Notes under the pieces: generated by a model
Database searches by the model: none
Told to the model about the DNA's origin: nothing
The model's input: the letters and a program-made list of their open reading frames with translations, nothing else
Shown: positions 1-9,900 of the stretch, in pieces
How positions within the stretch are numbered: position 1 is the first letter of the stretch
Layout: each line of letters starts with the position of its first letter
Program-made: the position numbers and the translations under genes
Assembly: GCA_009602735.1 (NCBI GenBank)
Contig: WELA01005980.1
Location: 721,644-750,491 of the forward strand
Length of the DNA stretch: 28,848 nucleotides
Direction: 5' to 3'
From: Mesotaenium endlicherianum
Lineage: Eukaryota > Streptophyta > Zygnematophyceae > Zygnematales > Mesotaeniaceae

Positions 1-382
1 CAACGTGGTTAACTCCCGGGTAGGCGGTGCCATCGCACTGACCGTTGAACAGTAAACTCATTCCATGTACATACGCTAGGCATTGCTCTCGAGTTCGGCA
101 TTCGGAAACGAGGCCAACTCTCTTGTACAGCTTACTGAGAGAACTCTGAATCCAAGGCGAGAAGCCATTGATACGCACTGTCTTCTAACCTTGCTTATGT
201 ATGAGTTTACTGATTTGCATCATTGATGCTAGTTTACTCGCATTTGACTTACGAGTATTATTCCCTGCTAGTGTATTGTCCTTTGCCGTTTAACTAGTTA
301 ACGAAAATACCATAAGATTACTTGCTGATATAAAGATCTTTATTAATTGTTAATCGCCTATTTGGTAAGTCGATTCATTTCA
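1..382 (-). repeat. LTR-A copy, cut by the window edge
   Basis: This is the reverse complement of the first ~380 bases of the same LTR found at 4001-4720 and 12185-12902. It ends in TTTCA at 382, the complement of the family's TGAAA start. The rest of the LTR would lie to the left of the window. Whether it is a solo LTR or belongs to an element extending leftwards cannot be seen. Confidence 0.9.
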
Positions 383-919
383 GCTGCGCACATCAGGCCT
401 GGGCACGCGAACATCTGGCACGATGCCGACGCCCTCGCCTATCTGCGTTTGGACGCCTTGCCTCCCGACCAAGCTGGTCACAATCGCGTGCAACACCGCT
501 GTCGCCGTTACCGATGGCGCAACGGCTACTTGCTCCGTCGACTACCTCACTCCCTCAAGCTTGTCCCTGACTCCCTGCCCCACACATTGCACGGCGCTCA
601 TTCTGGCACCCACGAGCAGCAAGGGCACTTCGGCATGCGACGCACCTACTTCCTTCTTCAAGCTCCTTACCGGTAGTACTAGATGCATGCGGATGTCCAT
701 CACTGGATCACTCAGTGTGCTGTTTGCGACTGCGTTCGTGCCAGCTTCACCGCTAAGGAAGTGCGTTTACACCCCTTGCCCATTCGCAGACTCTTCTATC
801 GCTGGTCCCTTGATCTTGCCGGACAGCTGCCTATATCTAGTCGCCGTCAGTTGTACGTGCTCGTCATGATCGAGCATTTTTCAAGGTATTTCTTAGTGAC
901 TGTATGTGTCTTCAACTAA
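383..919 (+). pseudogene. Ty3/gypsy integrase fragment (zinc-binding N-terminus and start of core)
   Basis: One + frame from about 383 to 919 reads as the N-terminal part of a Ty3/gypsy integrase. It has an IWHDADALAYL start, an HHCC zinc module (GTHEQQGHFGMRRT, then CAVC at about 720-731) and the start of the catalytic core, LFYRWSLDLAG, carrying the first catalytic Asp. Two in-frame TAG codons at about 674-682 break it where the family has an aromatic YWW-type motif. Homology fades after about 900, so the second Asp and the Glu are missing. It is related to the integrase of element D at 22129 (shared FYRWSLDLAG) but is a different copy. It abuts an LTR-A copy on its left, and lying 5' of the reverse transcriptase at 3603 it is not in normal order with that fragment. 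Confidence 0.85.
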
Positions 920-1520
920 GCATTTACAAAATCAATATCAAACTTGAAGATGGTATCGTCCAAGTCACAAGTGACAGGGCTACCGCTAGATAAAAAGGGT
1001 GGAATCTAGTCTGGCTTTGTTTTGTGAAAGTGTGCACATCAAAGTGAGTTTACGAAGGCAATTGGCTGCAAAAGCCGTTGCTGATCCCTTTTGAAAGACT
1101 TAATGATAGTGCAAAGATTTGAGTTAAGTTTTATTAAGTTGTACTATGGTAAAATGGCTAATAGGTTCTGCCACTACGAGTAGGAATGCGCTGCAGATGT
1201 CGTGTGTTGCAAGTCAAAAAGGATATTTTAAAAGGAGTTTATATCACTTGAATGAGCACCTCAAGACTAAAAATGGAAAAGAAAAAAAAAGGAGAAAAGC
1301 GGCCCGAAAGAATCAATAGCACACTAATATGACCTTCTTAGAGTAATTCTTGCAATGATAGTAAGTGTGTGACTTTTCTCACCACATTGAAGTTCTTCAA
1401 ATGACAGGAAGCCGGCCTAGAAAAGGCCGGATTGCTCTTCACATAAGTGACAAGTGGTCTTGAAATCACTATAGAGATAAGAATGTCACTTTTTCTGATA
1501 ACTTTGCGACTTACATCTTG
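920..1520. other. AT-rich interval, no gene recognised
   Basis: This stretch follows the decayed integrase fragment and precedes a solo LTR-A. It is AT-rich with no open frame of recognisable family on either strand. It is probably degenerate retroelement sequence, but I see no motif that proves this. Confidence 0.5.
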
Positions 1521-2202
1521 TGAAATGAATCGACTTACCAATGAGCATTTAACTATTTAATCAAGATGTTTATCAGATAGTAACTTTTATGGTGTTTTTT
1601 GGTTCACTCATTCAATAGCAAAATGACAACACAACTAGCGTAAGCAATTCTCACAAGTCAAACATCAATAATGCAATTAGTGAATTCATACATAAGTAAG
1701 GCCAGTAAGCCATTCGAATAACGGCTTGCAACCTTGGATTTTGATATGTTTGTAGTAATTTGTACAGAGAGTTGGCCTCGTTATCGAATGCCGAACTCGA
1801 TAGCAAACCTAGCATACATACTTGTAATCAGTTTATTGTTCAACGGCAATGAAATGACACCATCTACCCGAGAGTTAACCTCGTCGATAGAACATCGGCT
1901 GACCAAATTCACAGCTATCTGACATCATGCCATCATCCCGGATAGCCATTTGTCTAAGGCGCCATCTAGGCCATCATCTAGTGGATCACAATAGATGCAC
2001 TACTAAGCAGTTTGCTAGTTCCACTTCAGGCGGTTAGTTGGCTGTCAAAGAATGTGTTAGTAAGTTGACTTAAGTAGACTTCACTCTGCTGCTCTCGGCT
2101 GAGTCATTATACTAAATATTGACCAAAGTTTAGCAAAATGAACTTAAATAGCTATCACATGTGGTTGAATTAGTATATACGATTACATACTGATTCTTTA
2201 CA
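1521..2202 (+). repeat. Degenerate full-length LTR-A, likely solo
   Basis: It starts TGAAATGAATCGACTTACC and ends TGATTCTTTACA, matching both ends of LTR-A (the last element has one or two changes). It is about 682 bp against 718-720 bp for the copies flanking element A, and much more diverged. The flanks are TCTTG (1516-1520) and TATTG (2203-2207), a 5-bp target duplication with one mismatch. No internal retroelement sequence adjoins it, so it is best read as a solo LTR left by recombination. Confidence 0.85.
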
Positions 2203-2666
2203 TATTGCCATTAAGGACTTCAAAAGATGTCTTACTACCGACATCCTAGAAATCCTATGGTCCACAAAAACGATCGGATTATGTGCGGGTGCAATGTATG
2301 GTGTCATGATCTAGGGTCTACTTACTCACACACACACACATGTCTCTAGCGTGTTAGGATGTTCATAAACCAAAGTCATTACTCAATCCAATCAAAAGCT
2401 AGATATTTATATACTAAATGCTTGTAACTAGTCGAATCTTACCTAGACCAATACGTGCTAGATAAGGTCTAAAAAAAGTAGATTTGTAGTCATAGAAAGC
2501 TTCTTGTAGCTGTGTGATATGTAGTCAACAAGTTATGGAGGATTTGATGCTCATTCATTATGGAAATGCAAAGGTGTAGTGCTAATGAAGGGTTGCGGAT
2601 TTTTGTGCAAACGAATGAGAGCCTTTAGGGCCTTGAAACAACAAAAGGTTAACCCTTGGGACCAGT
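2203..2666. other. Intergenic interval with a short CA microsatellite
   Basis: No gene is recognised. A (CA)7 run lies at about 2327-2340. The rest is AT-rich sequence between two LTR-A copies. Confidence 0.55.
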
Positions 2667-3012
2667 TGAAATGAATCGACTTACCAACAGGCGATGAACA
2701 ATTAATAAAGATCTTTTTATCAGCAAGTAATCTTTATGGTATTTTCTGTTAACTGATTAAACAGCAAAGAACAAACGTACTAGCGGTGGACAATACTCGC
2801 AAGTCAAATGCAAGTAAACGAGCATCAATAATGCAGGTAATAAGCTCATATATAAGCAAGGCTAGAAGACAGTGCGTATCAATGGCTTCTCGCCTTGGAT
2901 TCAAATATCTCTCAGTAAGCAGTATAGGAGAGTTGGCCTCGTTTCCGATTGCCAAACTTGAGACCAATACCTAGCATATGTACATGGAACGAGTTTACTG
3001 TTCAACGGCTTT
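2667..3012 (+). repeat. 3'-truncated LTR-A copy
   Basis: It begins TGAAATGAATCGACTTACC and follows the family closely until GTTTACTGTTCAACGGC at about 3012, where similarity stops abruptly. Only the first ~346 of ~720 bases are present. The break at 3012 is a deletion or rearrangement junction, and no target duplication can be assigned. Confidence 0.85.
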
Positions 3013-3602
3013 GGAGTCGGATTTTCTACTTGCAAGTCATGTGTGCACATTCGGGTTCGTTATTATGACCAGCTTTCACAAAAATTGACATGGTCTCTTT
3101 GTCTGTGCTCCAAATAGAGCGAACTAGGACTTTTCAAAAAGCTCTTGTCAAGATGCGTTTGTTGCCGTTGAGTTTGCTCAACTTGGAGTAGTATTGATTG
3201 AGTTACACCCTTTGACATTTCGGGGTCACATAGTGGACAGATTCCATGGTTTTGTACCTAAGTCAGTGGGATGAGTTTTAGCTACATTATGGTCATCTGA
3301 ATGAGAGCGCCTTTGCTATTCAGTCCCTTGATGTTGTGTATGTGCTTATACATGCTTGTATGCCTGGTAGGCAAGAGGCCATGAGTTTCTAAAGGAGAAG
3401 CTCTGGTCCTCAAGCTCGCCTCTTTCTTGTGCCTTGAGTTAGTATGCAACTATGGCACACTACGGTAAGTGAGTCAAGGGGTATAGATGAATAAACGGAA
3501 TTCATTCTAAGGGCAAAGATCGCTCCCTGATTTCACACGCTTCCACCTATCTCTAATCTTATATATTTAAATGAAATATATTTATCTTGAATAAGCAAGA
3601 TT
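3013..3602. other. Unrecognised sequence between truncated LTR and RT fragment
   Basis: No frame with a recognisable domain was found. It lies just upstream of a Ty3/gypsy reverse transcriptase piece in the same orientation, so it may be decayed element C sequence or unrelated filler. Confidence 0.4.
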
Positions 3603-4000
3603 CACTTCATTTACCTCGACGATATCCTTGTCTATTCAAAGACAAAGGACGAGCATTACAAGCACCTGGGTTTGGTGTTGCAAATCCTTCGCGAGCAACA
3701 GCTGTACGCTAAGCTCAAGAAATGTTCCTTCCTAAAAGATAAACTGTTGTACCTCGGGCACATTGTGGGTTCAAAAGGGGTGCGCCTCGACCCAACCAAG
3801 CTGCGTATGTCGCAGCTTGGCCTGTCCCGATTGATGTACATACTGTACGTTCATTCCTTGGGTTTGCTAATTACTTTCGTAATTTTATGCAAGGTTACTC
3901 AGTGATGGCCGCGCCACTCACTACTCGAACGAGGAAAAATGTGCCGTTTCTTTGGAATGAGAATACGCAATTAGCGTTTGAGCACATTTCGTATGCACTC
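3603..4000 (+). pseudogene. Element C: reverse transcriptase C-terminal part, interrupted by element A
   Basis: The frame from 3603 begins within the palm domain with HFIYLDDILVYSK, which keeps the YLDD catalytic pair, and continues through the thumb (LGHIVGSKGVRLDP). At about 3805 the frame slips by one. The next frame carries VRSFLGFANYFRNFMQGYS and the connection up to HISYAL at 4000. There element A is inserted after the duplicated CACTC. The family frame resumes at 12908 with TPAPILSLANPNLPYEVVADA, the start of RNase H. Element C is thus an older Ty3/gypsy copy on the + strand. Its polymerase N-terminus, gag and integrase are not identifiable nearby. Confidence 0.9.
3996..4000. repeat. 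Target site duplication of element A (left copy, CACTC)
   Basis: CACTC directly precedes the TG of the left LTR and is repeated exactly at 12903-12907 after the CA of the right LTR. Five bases is the usual Ty3/gypsy duplication size. Removing one copy together with the element restores the reading frame of element C. Confidence 0.95.
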
Positions 4001-4720
4001 TGAAATGAATCGTCTTACCAAATAAGCGATTAACAATTAATAAAGATCTTTATATCAGCAAGTAATCTTTATGGTAATTTCCGTTAACTGGTTAAACAGC
4101 AAAGGACAATACACTAGCAGTGAATAATACTCGTAAGTCAAATGCGAGTAAACCAGCATTAATAATGCAAATTAGTAAACTCATACATAAGCAAGGTTAG
4201 AAGACAGTGCGTATCAATGGCTTCTCGCCTTGGATTCAGATCTCTCTCAGTAAGCTCTACAGAAGAGTTGGCCTCGTTTCCAAATACCGAACTCGAGAGC
4301 AATGCCTAGCATATGTACATGGAATGAGTTTACTGTTCAACGGTCAGTGCAATGGCACCGCCTACCCGGGAGTTAACCACGTTGGTAGGACCTCGGTTAA
4401 CCAAATCCACCGCCATCTCCCATCATCCTGAATAGCCATCCATCATAGGGATGTCATCTTGCCATTCATCTAGCATATCGTGCTTAGGTGTATGTCAAGG
4501 CAATTTGCTGCTACCGAGTACGGAAGTCAGCTGGCTGTCAAAGAATGGGTCAGCAAGCTGACTTATATGGACTTCAGCCTGCTGCTTCCGGCTGAGTCAT
4601 TAAACTGATAATTATGTAAAGTCCAGCAGACTGACTATTAACTAAAGTTCAGCAGGCTGAACTTAATTAACTATTATATTTAAATGAATATTATATCCAC
4701 TAATATACTGATTCATTACA
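4001..4720 (-). repeat. 3' LTR of element A (LTR-A)
   Basis: 720 bp, reading TGAAATGAATCG...GATTCATTACA on the + strand. It is nearly identical to the copy at 12185-12902. As the element runs on the minus strand, this is its 3' LTR, next to the polypurine tract at 4721. Confidence 0.95.
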
Positions 4721-4730
4721 ATCCCTCCAA
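4721..4730 (-). promoter_or_regulatory. Polypurine tract of element A
   Basis: On the minus strand the ten bases before the 3' LTR read TTGGAGGGAT, a short purine run in the position where plus-strand DNA synthesis is primed. The preceding bases AAGTTAAG continue a purine-biased context. A near copy of this motif occurs internally at 6835-6848. Confidence 0.7.
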
Positions 4731-4833
4731 CTTAACTTGTCGTCGCCTCGACAACATTATACTGCAAAGCCTTAAATAAAAGAAACTGACCCTGACCAGC
4801 CTCCCCTACTGACTGTCTTTTCAGCCTGTCACC

Positions 4834-6534
4834 TTAAGGGGTTGTTCCTGGGGCTTCAGGATCAGGAGACGGAGATCTGGACCTAGATCTGGACAGCCCT
4901 CTAGGTCTGTCAGCTGGCCTTCTAAAGAACCCTGTTTGCTCTAAAGTTGGACCTCGAGGAGAACGGAGGATGGTAGCCTGCTCTTCAACCACTTGGGTGT
5001 TGATTCCCACATAGACAGGCATTCCAATAGGATGCTGAAAAGCATTGGCTAGAGGTACATGCCCCTGAGCGGAGGGGGAGGCTGGCATACCTCTGGCCCA
5101 CCCGCGTGTCCCTCTTCTGGCACCCCTGTCCTCTGGGGATTTCTGCCTGTGTCTGCTGCCCAATACAGTCAGATCAGCTTCTTCCCCTGCTTGGGCAGGT
5201 GGGCTGTGGGAGCGAGCGCGGGGTCCAGTAGTCGCCATAACGGGGATCACATTCCAAACACCTGATCGTGGTTCTTTAAGAAGCGCCCCTATCTGTCCCT
5301 GGGTATCCTGAATACCTGCTGCTGATGCTTCTCCTCTGCCCTGTTCTTCTTCCTCATCCTCCTCATCCTCCTCCTCGGAGAGAGTAGGGGTCTCGTCCAC
5401 TAAGTCGTCCTGCTCCCTAGTAGACATGGAGTAGTCTACCGACCTCCCTTTCTTAGGGCGCGCTGGAGGTTGCTTGGCCTTCAGCCTACTGATATCTATC
5501 CGGCCTGCATTCTTTGCCCATTTGACAAAGGCATGCTTTCCCTTAGAGAAGTACTCTCTTCCCCTCCTCCTATGTTCCTTGGTCTCTGCATTCATATTGC
5601 TCAGGCATCCATTCAGCCTGGGGTCCCAAGGGGCAATGTGAGGTGGTAGGATGAGATAGCCGTCTAGGCCATAGTGGAAGTCATCCGGTTGGGCTCGGTC
5701 ACACTCCTGCTTCTTATTTGTGACGGTCATCCACCTCCAGTCTGTTGGCTGCTGGTAGTACTGGGGTCCGTGCTCAGCCTTCCTCAGTTTACACGGGAAC
5801 CAGTGGGGAGAGAACATCTGCTGTCCTGCTTCCCTGGCCAAGTACTCCCAGCTCCTTCTCTCAACTTCATTGTAAGCTGGCAGGAGTGTGAGGTAGAATA
5901 CCGTATCCTTAAAGCTATCGGGCCGCATGCTCACCATCCGGATGAGTCTCTGATCTCCCACTATTCCCGGTATGGGGACCGGCTTGTCCTCTGAATCATC
6001 TGCGAGATACCGGGCCTGCTCTGCTGTATAGCCCACCATCTTAGCATAATCTTCGTAAAGGACCACGCCGGTGTGTGTCTCGATGTACTTGTCCAGTGCT
6101 GTAGCTCCTTCCTTCTGTAGCAGTGTTGTCTGTTCCAGCCTGTTGATTTCCTGGGCTGCCAGCAATATTTCCTTCAAGTTATCGAAGTTTTGGCCACCCA
6201 CCACAGTATACCTGTAAGTGGCCAAGCTCTTCTGTTTGTCCGCTTCAATCTTTTTCCTTTTCTCCTCTTCTGCCGCTGCCGCTTCTTCTTGCTGTTTCTT
6301 CTGTCTCTCCTCCTCAGCCTTCCTGAGGTTTTCCGCTTCCTGATCCTTCTTCCTCTGTGCCTCTTCTGCCGCCTCTTGTTGTTTGCGGACCCTTTCTTGT
6401 TCTCTCCTGGTGAGGGACGTCGCCGCCAGCTCCTTCTGGTATTGCTCCATTGTCCTCCTGGCTTCTTCTGCCTTGCGCTTTCTGTCCTCCTTTTGTGTGG
6501 TGGGCGCCATCCTGCACATGTAACCAGGGCACAA
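4834..6534 (-). CDS. ORF3 of element A: novel coiled-coil/acidic/SR-tailed protein
   Basis: An intact frame of 566 codons (stop TAA at 4834). The ATG at 6510, giving 558 aa, is the likelier start because it lies one base after a good 3' splice site. Layout from the longer start: a highly charged Glu/Lys/Arg/Ala coiled coil at about residues 15-105, a globular region at about 106-350 rich in Trp and Tyr, a basic patch (KQPPARPKKGR), an acidic run at 385-398, a Pro/Arg/Gly-rich stretch, and a C-terminal SRSRSRSPSP tail. I see no signal peptide or membrane segment, so it does not look like an envelope protein. It sits where additional genes of LTR elements lie, between pol and the 3' LTR. Charge pattern and SR repeats suggest nucleic-acid or RNA-processing contacts, but that is inference; I recognise no family. 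It is the only undamaged gene of the element. Confidence 0.85.
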   Translation of the reverse strand: MCPGYMCRMAPTTQKEDRKRKAEEARRTMEQYQKELAATSLTRREQERVRKQQEAAEEAQRKKDQEAENLRKAEEERQKKQQEEAAAAEEEKRKKIEADKQKSLATYRYTVVGGQNFDNLKEILLAAQEINRLEQTTLLQKEGATALDKYIETHTGVVLYEDYAKMVGYTAEQARYLADDSEDKPVPIPGIVGDQRLIRMVSMRPDSFKDTVFYLTLLPAYNEVERRSWEYLAREAGQQMFSPHWFPCKLRKAEHGPQYYQQPTDWRWMTVTNKKQECDRAQPDDFHYGLDGYLILPPHIAPWDPRLNGCLSNMNAETKEHRRRGREYFSKGKHAFVKWAKNAGRIDISRLKAKQPPARPKKGRSVDYSMSTREQDDLVDETPTLSEEEDEEDEEEEQGRGEASAAGIQDTQGQIGALLKEPRSGVWNVIPVMATTGPRARSHSPPAQAGEEADLTVLGSRHRQKSPEDRGARRGTRGWARGMPASPSAQGHVPLANAFQHPIGMPVYVGINTQVVEEQATILRSPRGPTLEQTGFFRRPADRPRGLSRSRSRSPSPDPEAPGTTP

Positions 6535-6613
6535 GTTAGTAGGATATGGACCTTTGTCATAGGGATTGCAGGAAGTATGTTAGTATTAGTATAGTGGCTT
6601 CGCTGCTGTTTAC
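6512..6613 (-). other. Probable spliceosomal intron in the ORF3 leader
   Basis: On the minus strand AAG|GTAAAC at 6613 is a donor and ATGTGCAG|G at 6512 an acceptor. A perfect TACTAAC branch sequence lies at 6535-6541, about 20 nt before the acceptor, and a second TACTAAC lies within 6579-6591. The ORF3 start codon ATGGCGCC follows one base after the acceptor. The intron would be 102 nt. An alternative is that only the acceptor is used, joined to a distant donor in the gag leader, as for spliced subgenomic RNAs of other retroelements. Confidence 0.6.
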
Positions 6614-6800
6614 CTTACAGGATGATTGCTAAAAGTTGACGTAGTTGCGATGCGCTAAACATAAACCTATTATTATGTTTTAGGGTGAGTTAAGTGATGT
6701 AGTGTTGTGCGAGGCCCTTTTTCCTTCAGCTCAAGGTGCTTTATGTGGGCCAGGCTGTCCCCTCTGTCACTATGCTGACACTTAGGATTCACGTAACTGT

Positions 6801-6810
6801 CCTTTTATCG
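6801..6810 (-). promoter_or_regulatory. TATA-like box upstream of ORF3
   Basis: The minus strand reads CGATAAAAGG here, about 190 bp upstream of the proposed intron donor and 300 bp upstream of the ORF3 start. With the ATATATGAC just before it, it could serve a separate ORF3 transcript. Short AT-rich matches arise by chance, so this is tentative. Confidence 0.3.
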
Positions 6811-6834
6811 CTCTCGCTCACTAACTGTCATATA

Positions 6835-6848
6835 TTTTCCCCTCCAAC
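6835..6848 (-). promoter_or_regulatory. Internal polypurine-tract-like motif
   Basis: The minus strand reads GTTGGAGGGGAAAA, preceded by TTTAA, closely matching the terminal tract (AAGTTGGAGGGAT at 4721). It lies between the end of pol and ORF3. It could be a central polypurine tract or a relic marking where ORF3 joined the element. Confidence 0.5.
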
Positions 6849-6900
6849 TTAAATGGAGACAGGACCGCCTGTCACCTTCCCGTGTCAACTGAAATGACAG

Positions 6901-9900
6901 TTAGGGGGAGACTCCAGCGACCCGAAGGTGGAACCGTTTCAACGCCCCTTTGGCGTTGGTCAAGTGGTCTTTAAACTCCCAAGTGTCCCCATAGGTGTAC
7001 TTCATGACATATTTAGACGATCGACGGACCGAGCGAGCGTCTAAAATCTCATCGACCTCATATTCCTCAGGGTCGCCGTCCCGGACAGCGGGGCCGGTCC
7101 CGGTTGGACAGGTAACCGTCCGGTGAACAGTGAATCACCTTTGATGTACGGTTCCAGGTAGGAGACATTAAAGACCGGGTGACCCTTGTAGTCTGCTGAC
7201 ATGTTTAGTTTGTAAGCATTCTGACCGACACGACGGACCACCGAATATGGACCGACCCAGACAGGGCCAAGCTTTTTCTTGACCACACCAGGGAGGTACA
7301 GGTGCTGAGAATGCAGTTTGACTAAATCCCCCTTGGAAAATGTCAGTTCCCGACGGTGTTGATTAGCGTATTTTTGTTGGTTTTCTTGGGCCGTGTGCAA
7401 GTTTCGTTGGACTTCTGACAGGGTGTCAGCAAACTCCTGAGTTAACTGGAGGGAGACCGGGTTGTCAATCCCTTCAGGGTGAGTTAAAGATTCCCCTAGC
7501 ACATCTAGAGGAGACTTAGGGACTCTACCCAGGCTGAGTTCAAAAGGAGTTTTGCCCGTTGACGCGTGCACCGCACTGTTGACCGCAAACTGAATTTGAG
7601 GCAACAGGTCATCCCAATTATCTTGTTTTTGGTTAATATATGCTCTCAGCACCTCCTGCAGAACTCGGTTAGTTCTTTCAGTCTGCCCATCAGTCTGAGG
7701 GTGGTTTGCTGTGCTGAGCAGCTGTTTGACTCCCATTAACCCCATTAAAGCTCTCCAGAACTTAGAGGTGAATTTTGAGTCTCTGTCTGAGATGATATTA
7801 GAAGGGAGCCCATGTTGGCATACTACATGGTTGTAAAACTGTCTCGCTGTTTCGAGTGCAGTCACTTTGACAGTTGTGGGGATAAAAATGACCATTTTTG
7901 TCAGTTTATCCACGACTACCAGTATTGAATCATGCCCGTTGGCAGTTCTTGGTAGTGAGACCACCCAGTCCATGGATATAGTTTCCCAGCGTCCCGCTGG
8001 GATGGGTAGCGGTTGCAAGAGACCTCCGGGTGGTGTGTGCCGAGACTTATTTCTCTGACACTGGTCACAGGACTTGACATATTTCAAGACCTCCCGGGGT
8101 AACCCCTCCCAATGATAATGTTTTGCCAGTTTGCCAACAGTTTTGGCCTGCCCCAAATGTCCACCCAGGAGACTGTCATGAGCTTGACTCAGTAAGAGAG
8201 ACCTTATTTCCAAGTTATTAGGAATGACCAGCTTCAGCCTGCCTGAAGTGGTTTCAGTCACCCAGACCCCTCCCTTGAGCTTATACCCGAGTGCAGTAGC
8301 ACGACACACACCAGTAGTGGGGCTGGGCTCAAATGTTGGGTCAGAAAGGTAGGCTTTCCTAAGTTGTTCAAGGAAGGACTTTTTCACCTTTAGTGAAGTG
8401 AGTGCACACAGGACTTTATCTACAGCATGCTGACTAAAGTTCCTTTCTTGCAAGTCAGGTCTTCTAGAGAGTGCATCAGCAGGATTCAACTTCCCTGGTT
8501 TGTAGTCGATCTGGACTTGGAACTGCTCCAGCATCTGGCTCCAGCGGTTCTCCCTCCTCGACAGCTTGGACTTCTTCTGAAAGTGGGTCAGAGCTAGATG
8601 ATCTGTAATCACCTTAAAAGCTTTACCATGTAAGTATGCTCTCCACTGTTTGAGTACATGAATGATAGCTAGCAGCTCTTTATCATGCACTGAGTAATTA
8701 ATCTCCGCTGGATTAAATTTCATAGACTCATACAACACAGGATGCCACTCCTGCCGTACCTTACCATCCTTTGTGGTTTTGTCAGCAGGCTGCAACAAAA
8801 TAGCACCCATGGCAAAATCAGAGGCATCAGTAACCACCTGCACCGGTTTGCTGGGGTCATACACGGCTAGCACTGGGGCAGAACAAAGGGCATCTTTAAG
8901 GGTCTGGAAGGCAGCCTGCTGCTCTTCCCCCCACACATACCCGATGTCTTTCTTAGTAAGGTCAGTCAGTTTACTGGCCTTTGTGGAATAATTCTCAATA
9001 AATCTCCTATAGTAGTTAGCCAACCCGAGGAAGGATCTAACTTCAGAGACAGACTGTGGTACTGGCCAGTCCCTTATGGTCTGGACTTTCTTAGGATCCA
9101 CACTGATGCCCTCTTTACTGACAACGTGGCCTAAGAATTCAATACTTTCCTTAAAGAAATCACACTTGCTCATTTTAGCATACAAGTGATTTTTCCGCAG
9201 AGTGTCCAGCACTTTCTTTAAGTGTTCAGTGTGCTGAGCTTCATCTTTAGAGAAAATTAAAATATCATCCAGGAAAACTTGCACAAACTTATCCAAATAA
9301 GGTCTGAAAATGTCATTCATAGCACCCATGAAGGTAGCAGGAGCATTAGTCAGTCCAAATGGCATCACGTTGAACTCATAGTGTCCATAGCGTGTGCGGA
9401 AGGCAGTCTTGTGTTCATCCCCTTCAGCAATTCTGATTTGATGATAACCACTCTTGAGATCTATCTTACTGAACACCTTAGCGCCAGACAGGGTATCAAG
9501 CAAGTCCTCGATTCAGGGTAAGGCATACTTTTTCTTTATCGTAATTCTGTTCAGAGCCCTGTAATCTACACACATCCGCTTACTGCCATTCTTTTTCTTA
9601 ACAAATAGGATGGGTGCGTCGTAAGGTGATTTACTGGGAGAAATATAACCATTTTCCTCAAGCTCTGCAATCTGTGTTTTCAACTCCTCGCTCTCCACAT
9701 AAGACAAGCCATAAGTGCGTTGCCAAGGTGGCTGACTCCCAGGTAATAGATCAATCCTATGATCTACTTCCCTCTTAGGGGGTAGTCCTGGAGGCATATT
9801 AAATACATCCGTGTACTGAGCAACAATTTTTGCAGCAGTAGGGTGCTCCGGAGGGCTTACCTTTTTCTCAACCACTTCTTCAGGTTGAGGAGGTACCTCT

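Noticed and set aside
383..4000. Integrase fragment at 383-919 and RT fragment at 3603-4000 as one element
   Set aside because: On the + strand the integrase precedes the reverse transcriptase, the reverse of Ty3/gypsy order, with LTR-A copies and unrecognised sequence between. They may be one family but not one uninterrupted copy.
4834..6534. ORF3 as a retroviral-type envelope gene
   Set aside because: It has no signal peptide, no hydrophobic membrane segment and no fusion-peptide or furin-like site. The protein is highly charged throughout.
6174..6594. Additional open frames overlapping the 5' part of ORF3 on both strands
   Set aside because: They are shadows of the repetitive Glu/Lys/Arg-rich codons of the ORF3 coiled coil and carry no motif.
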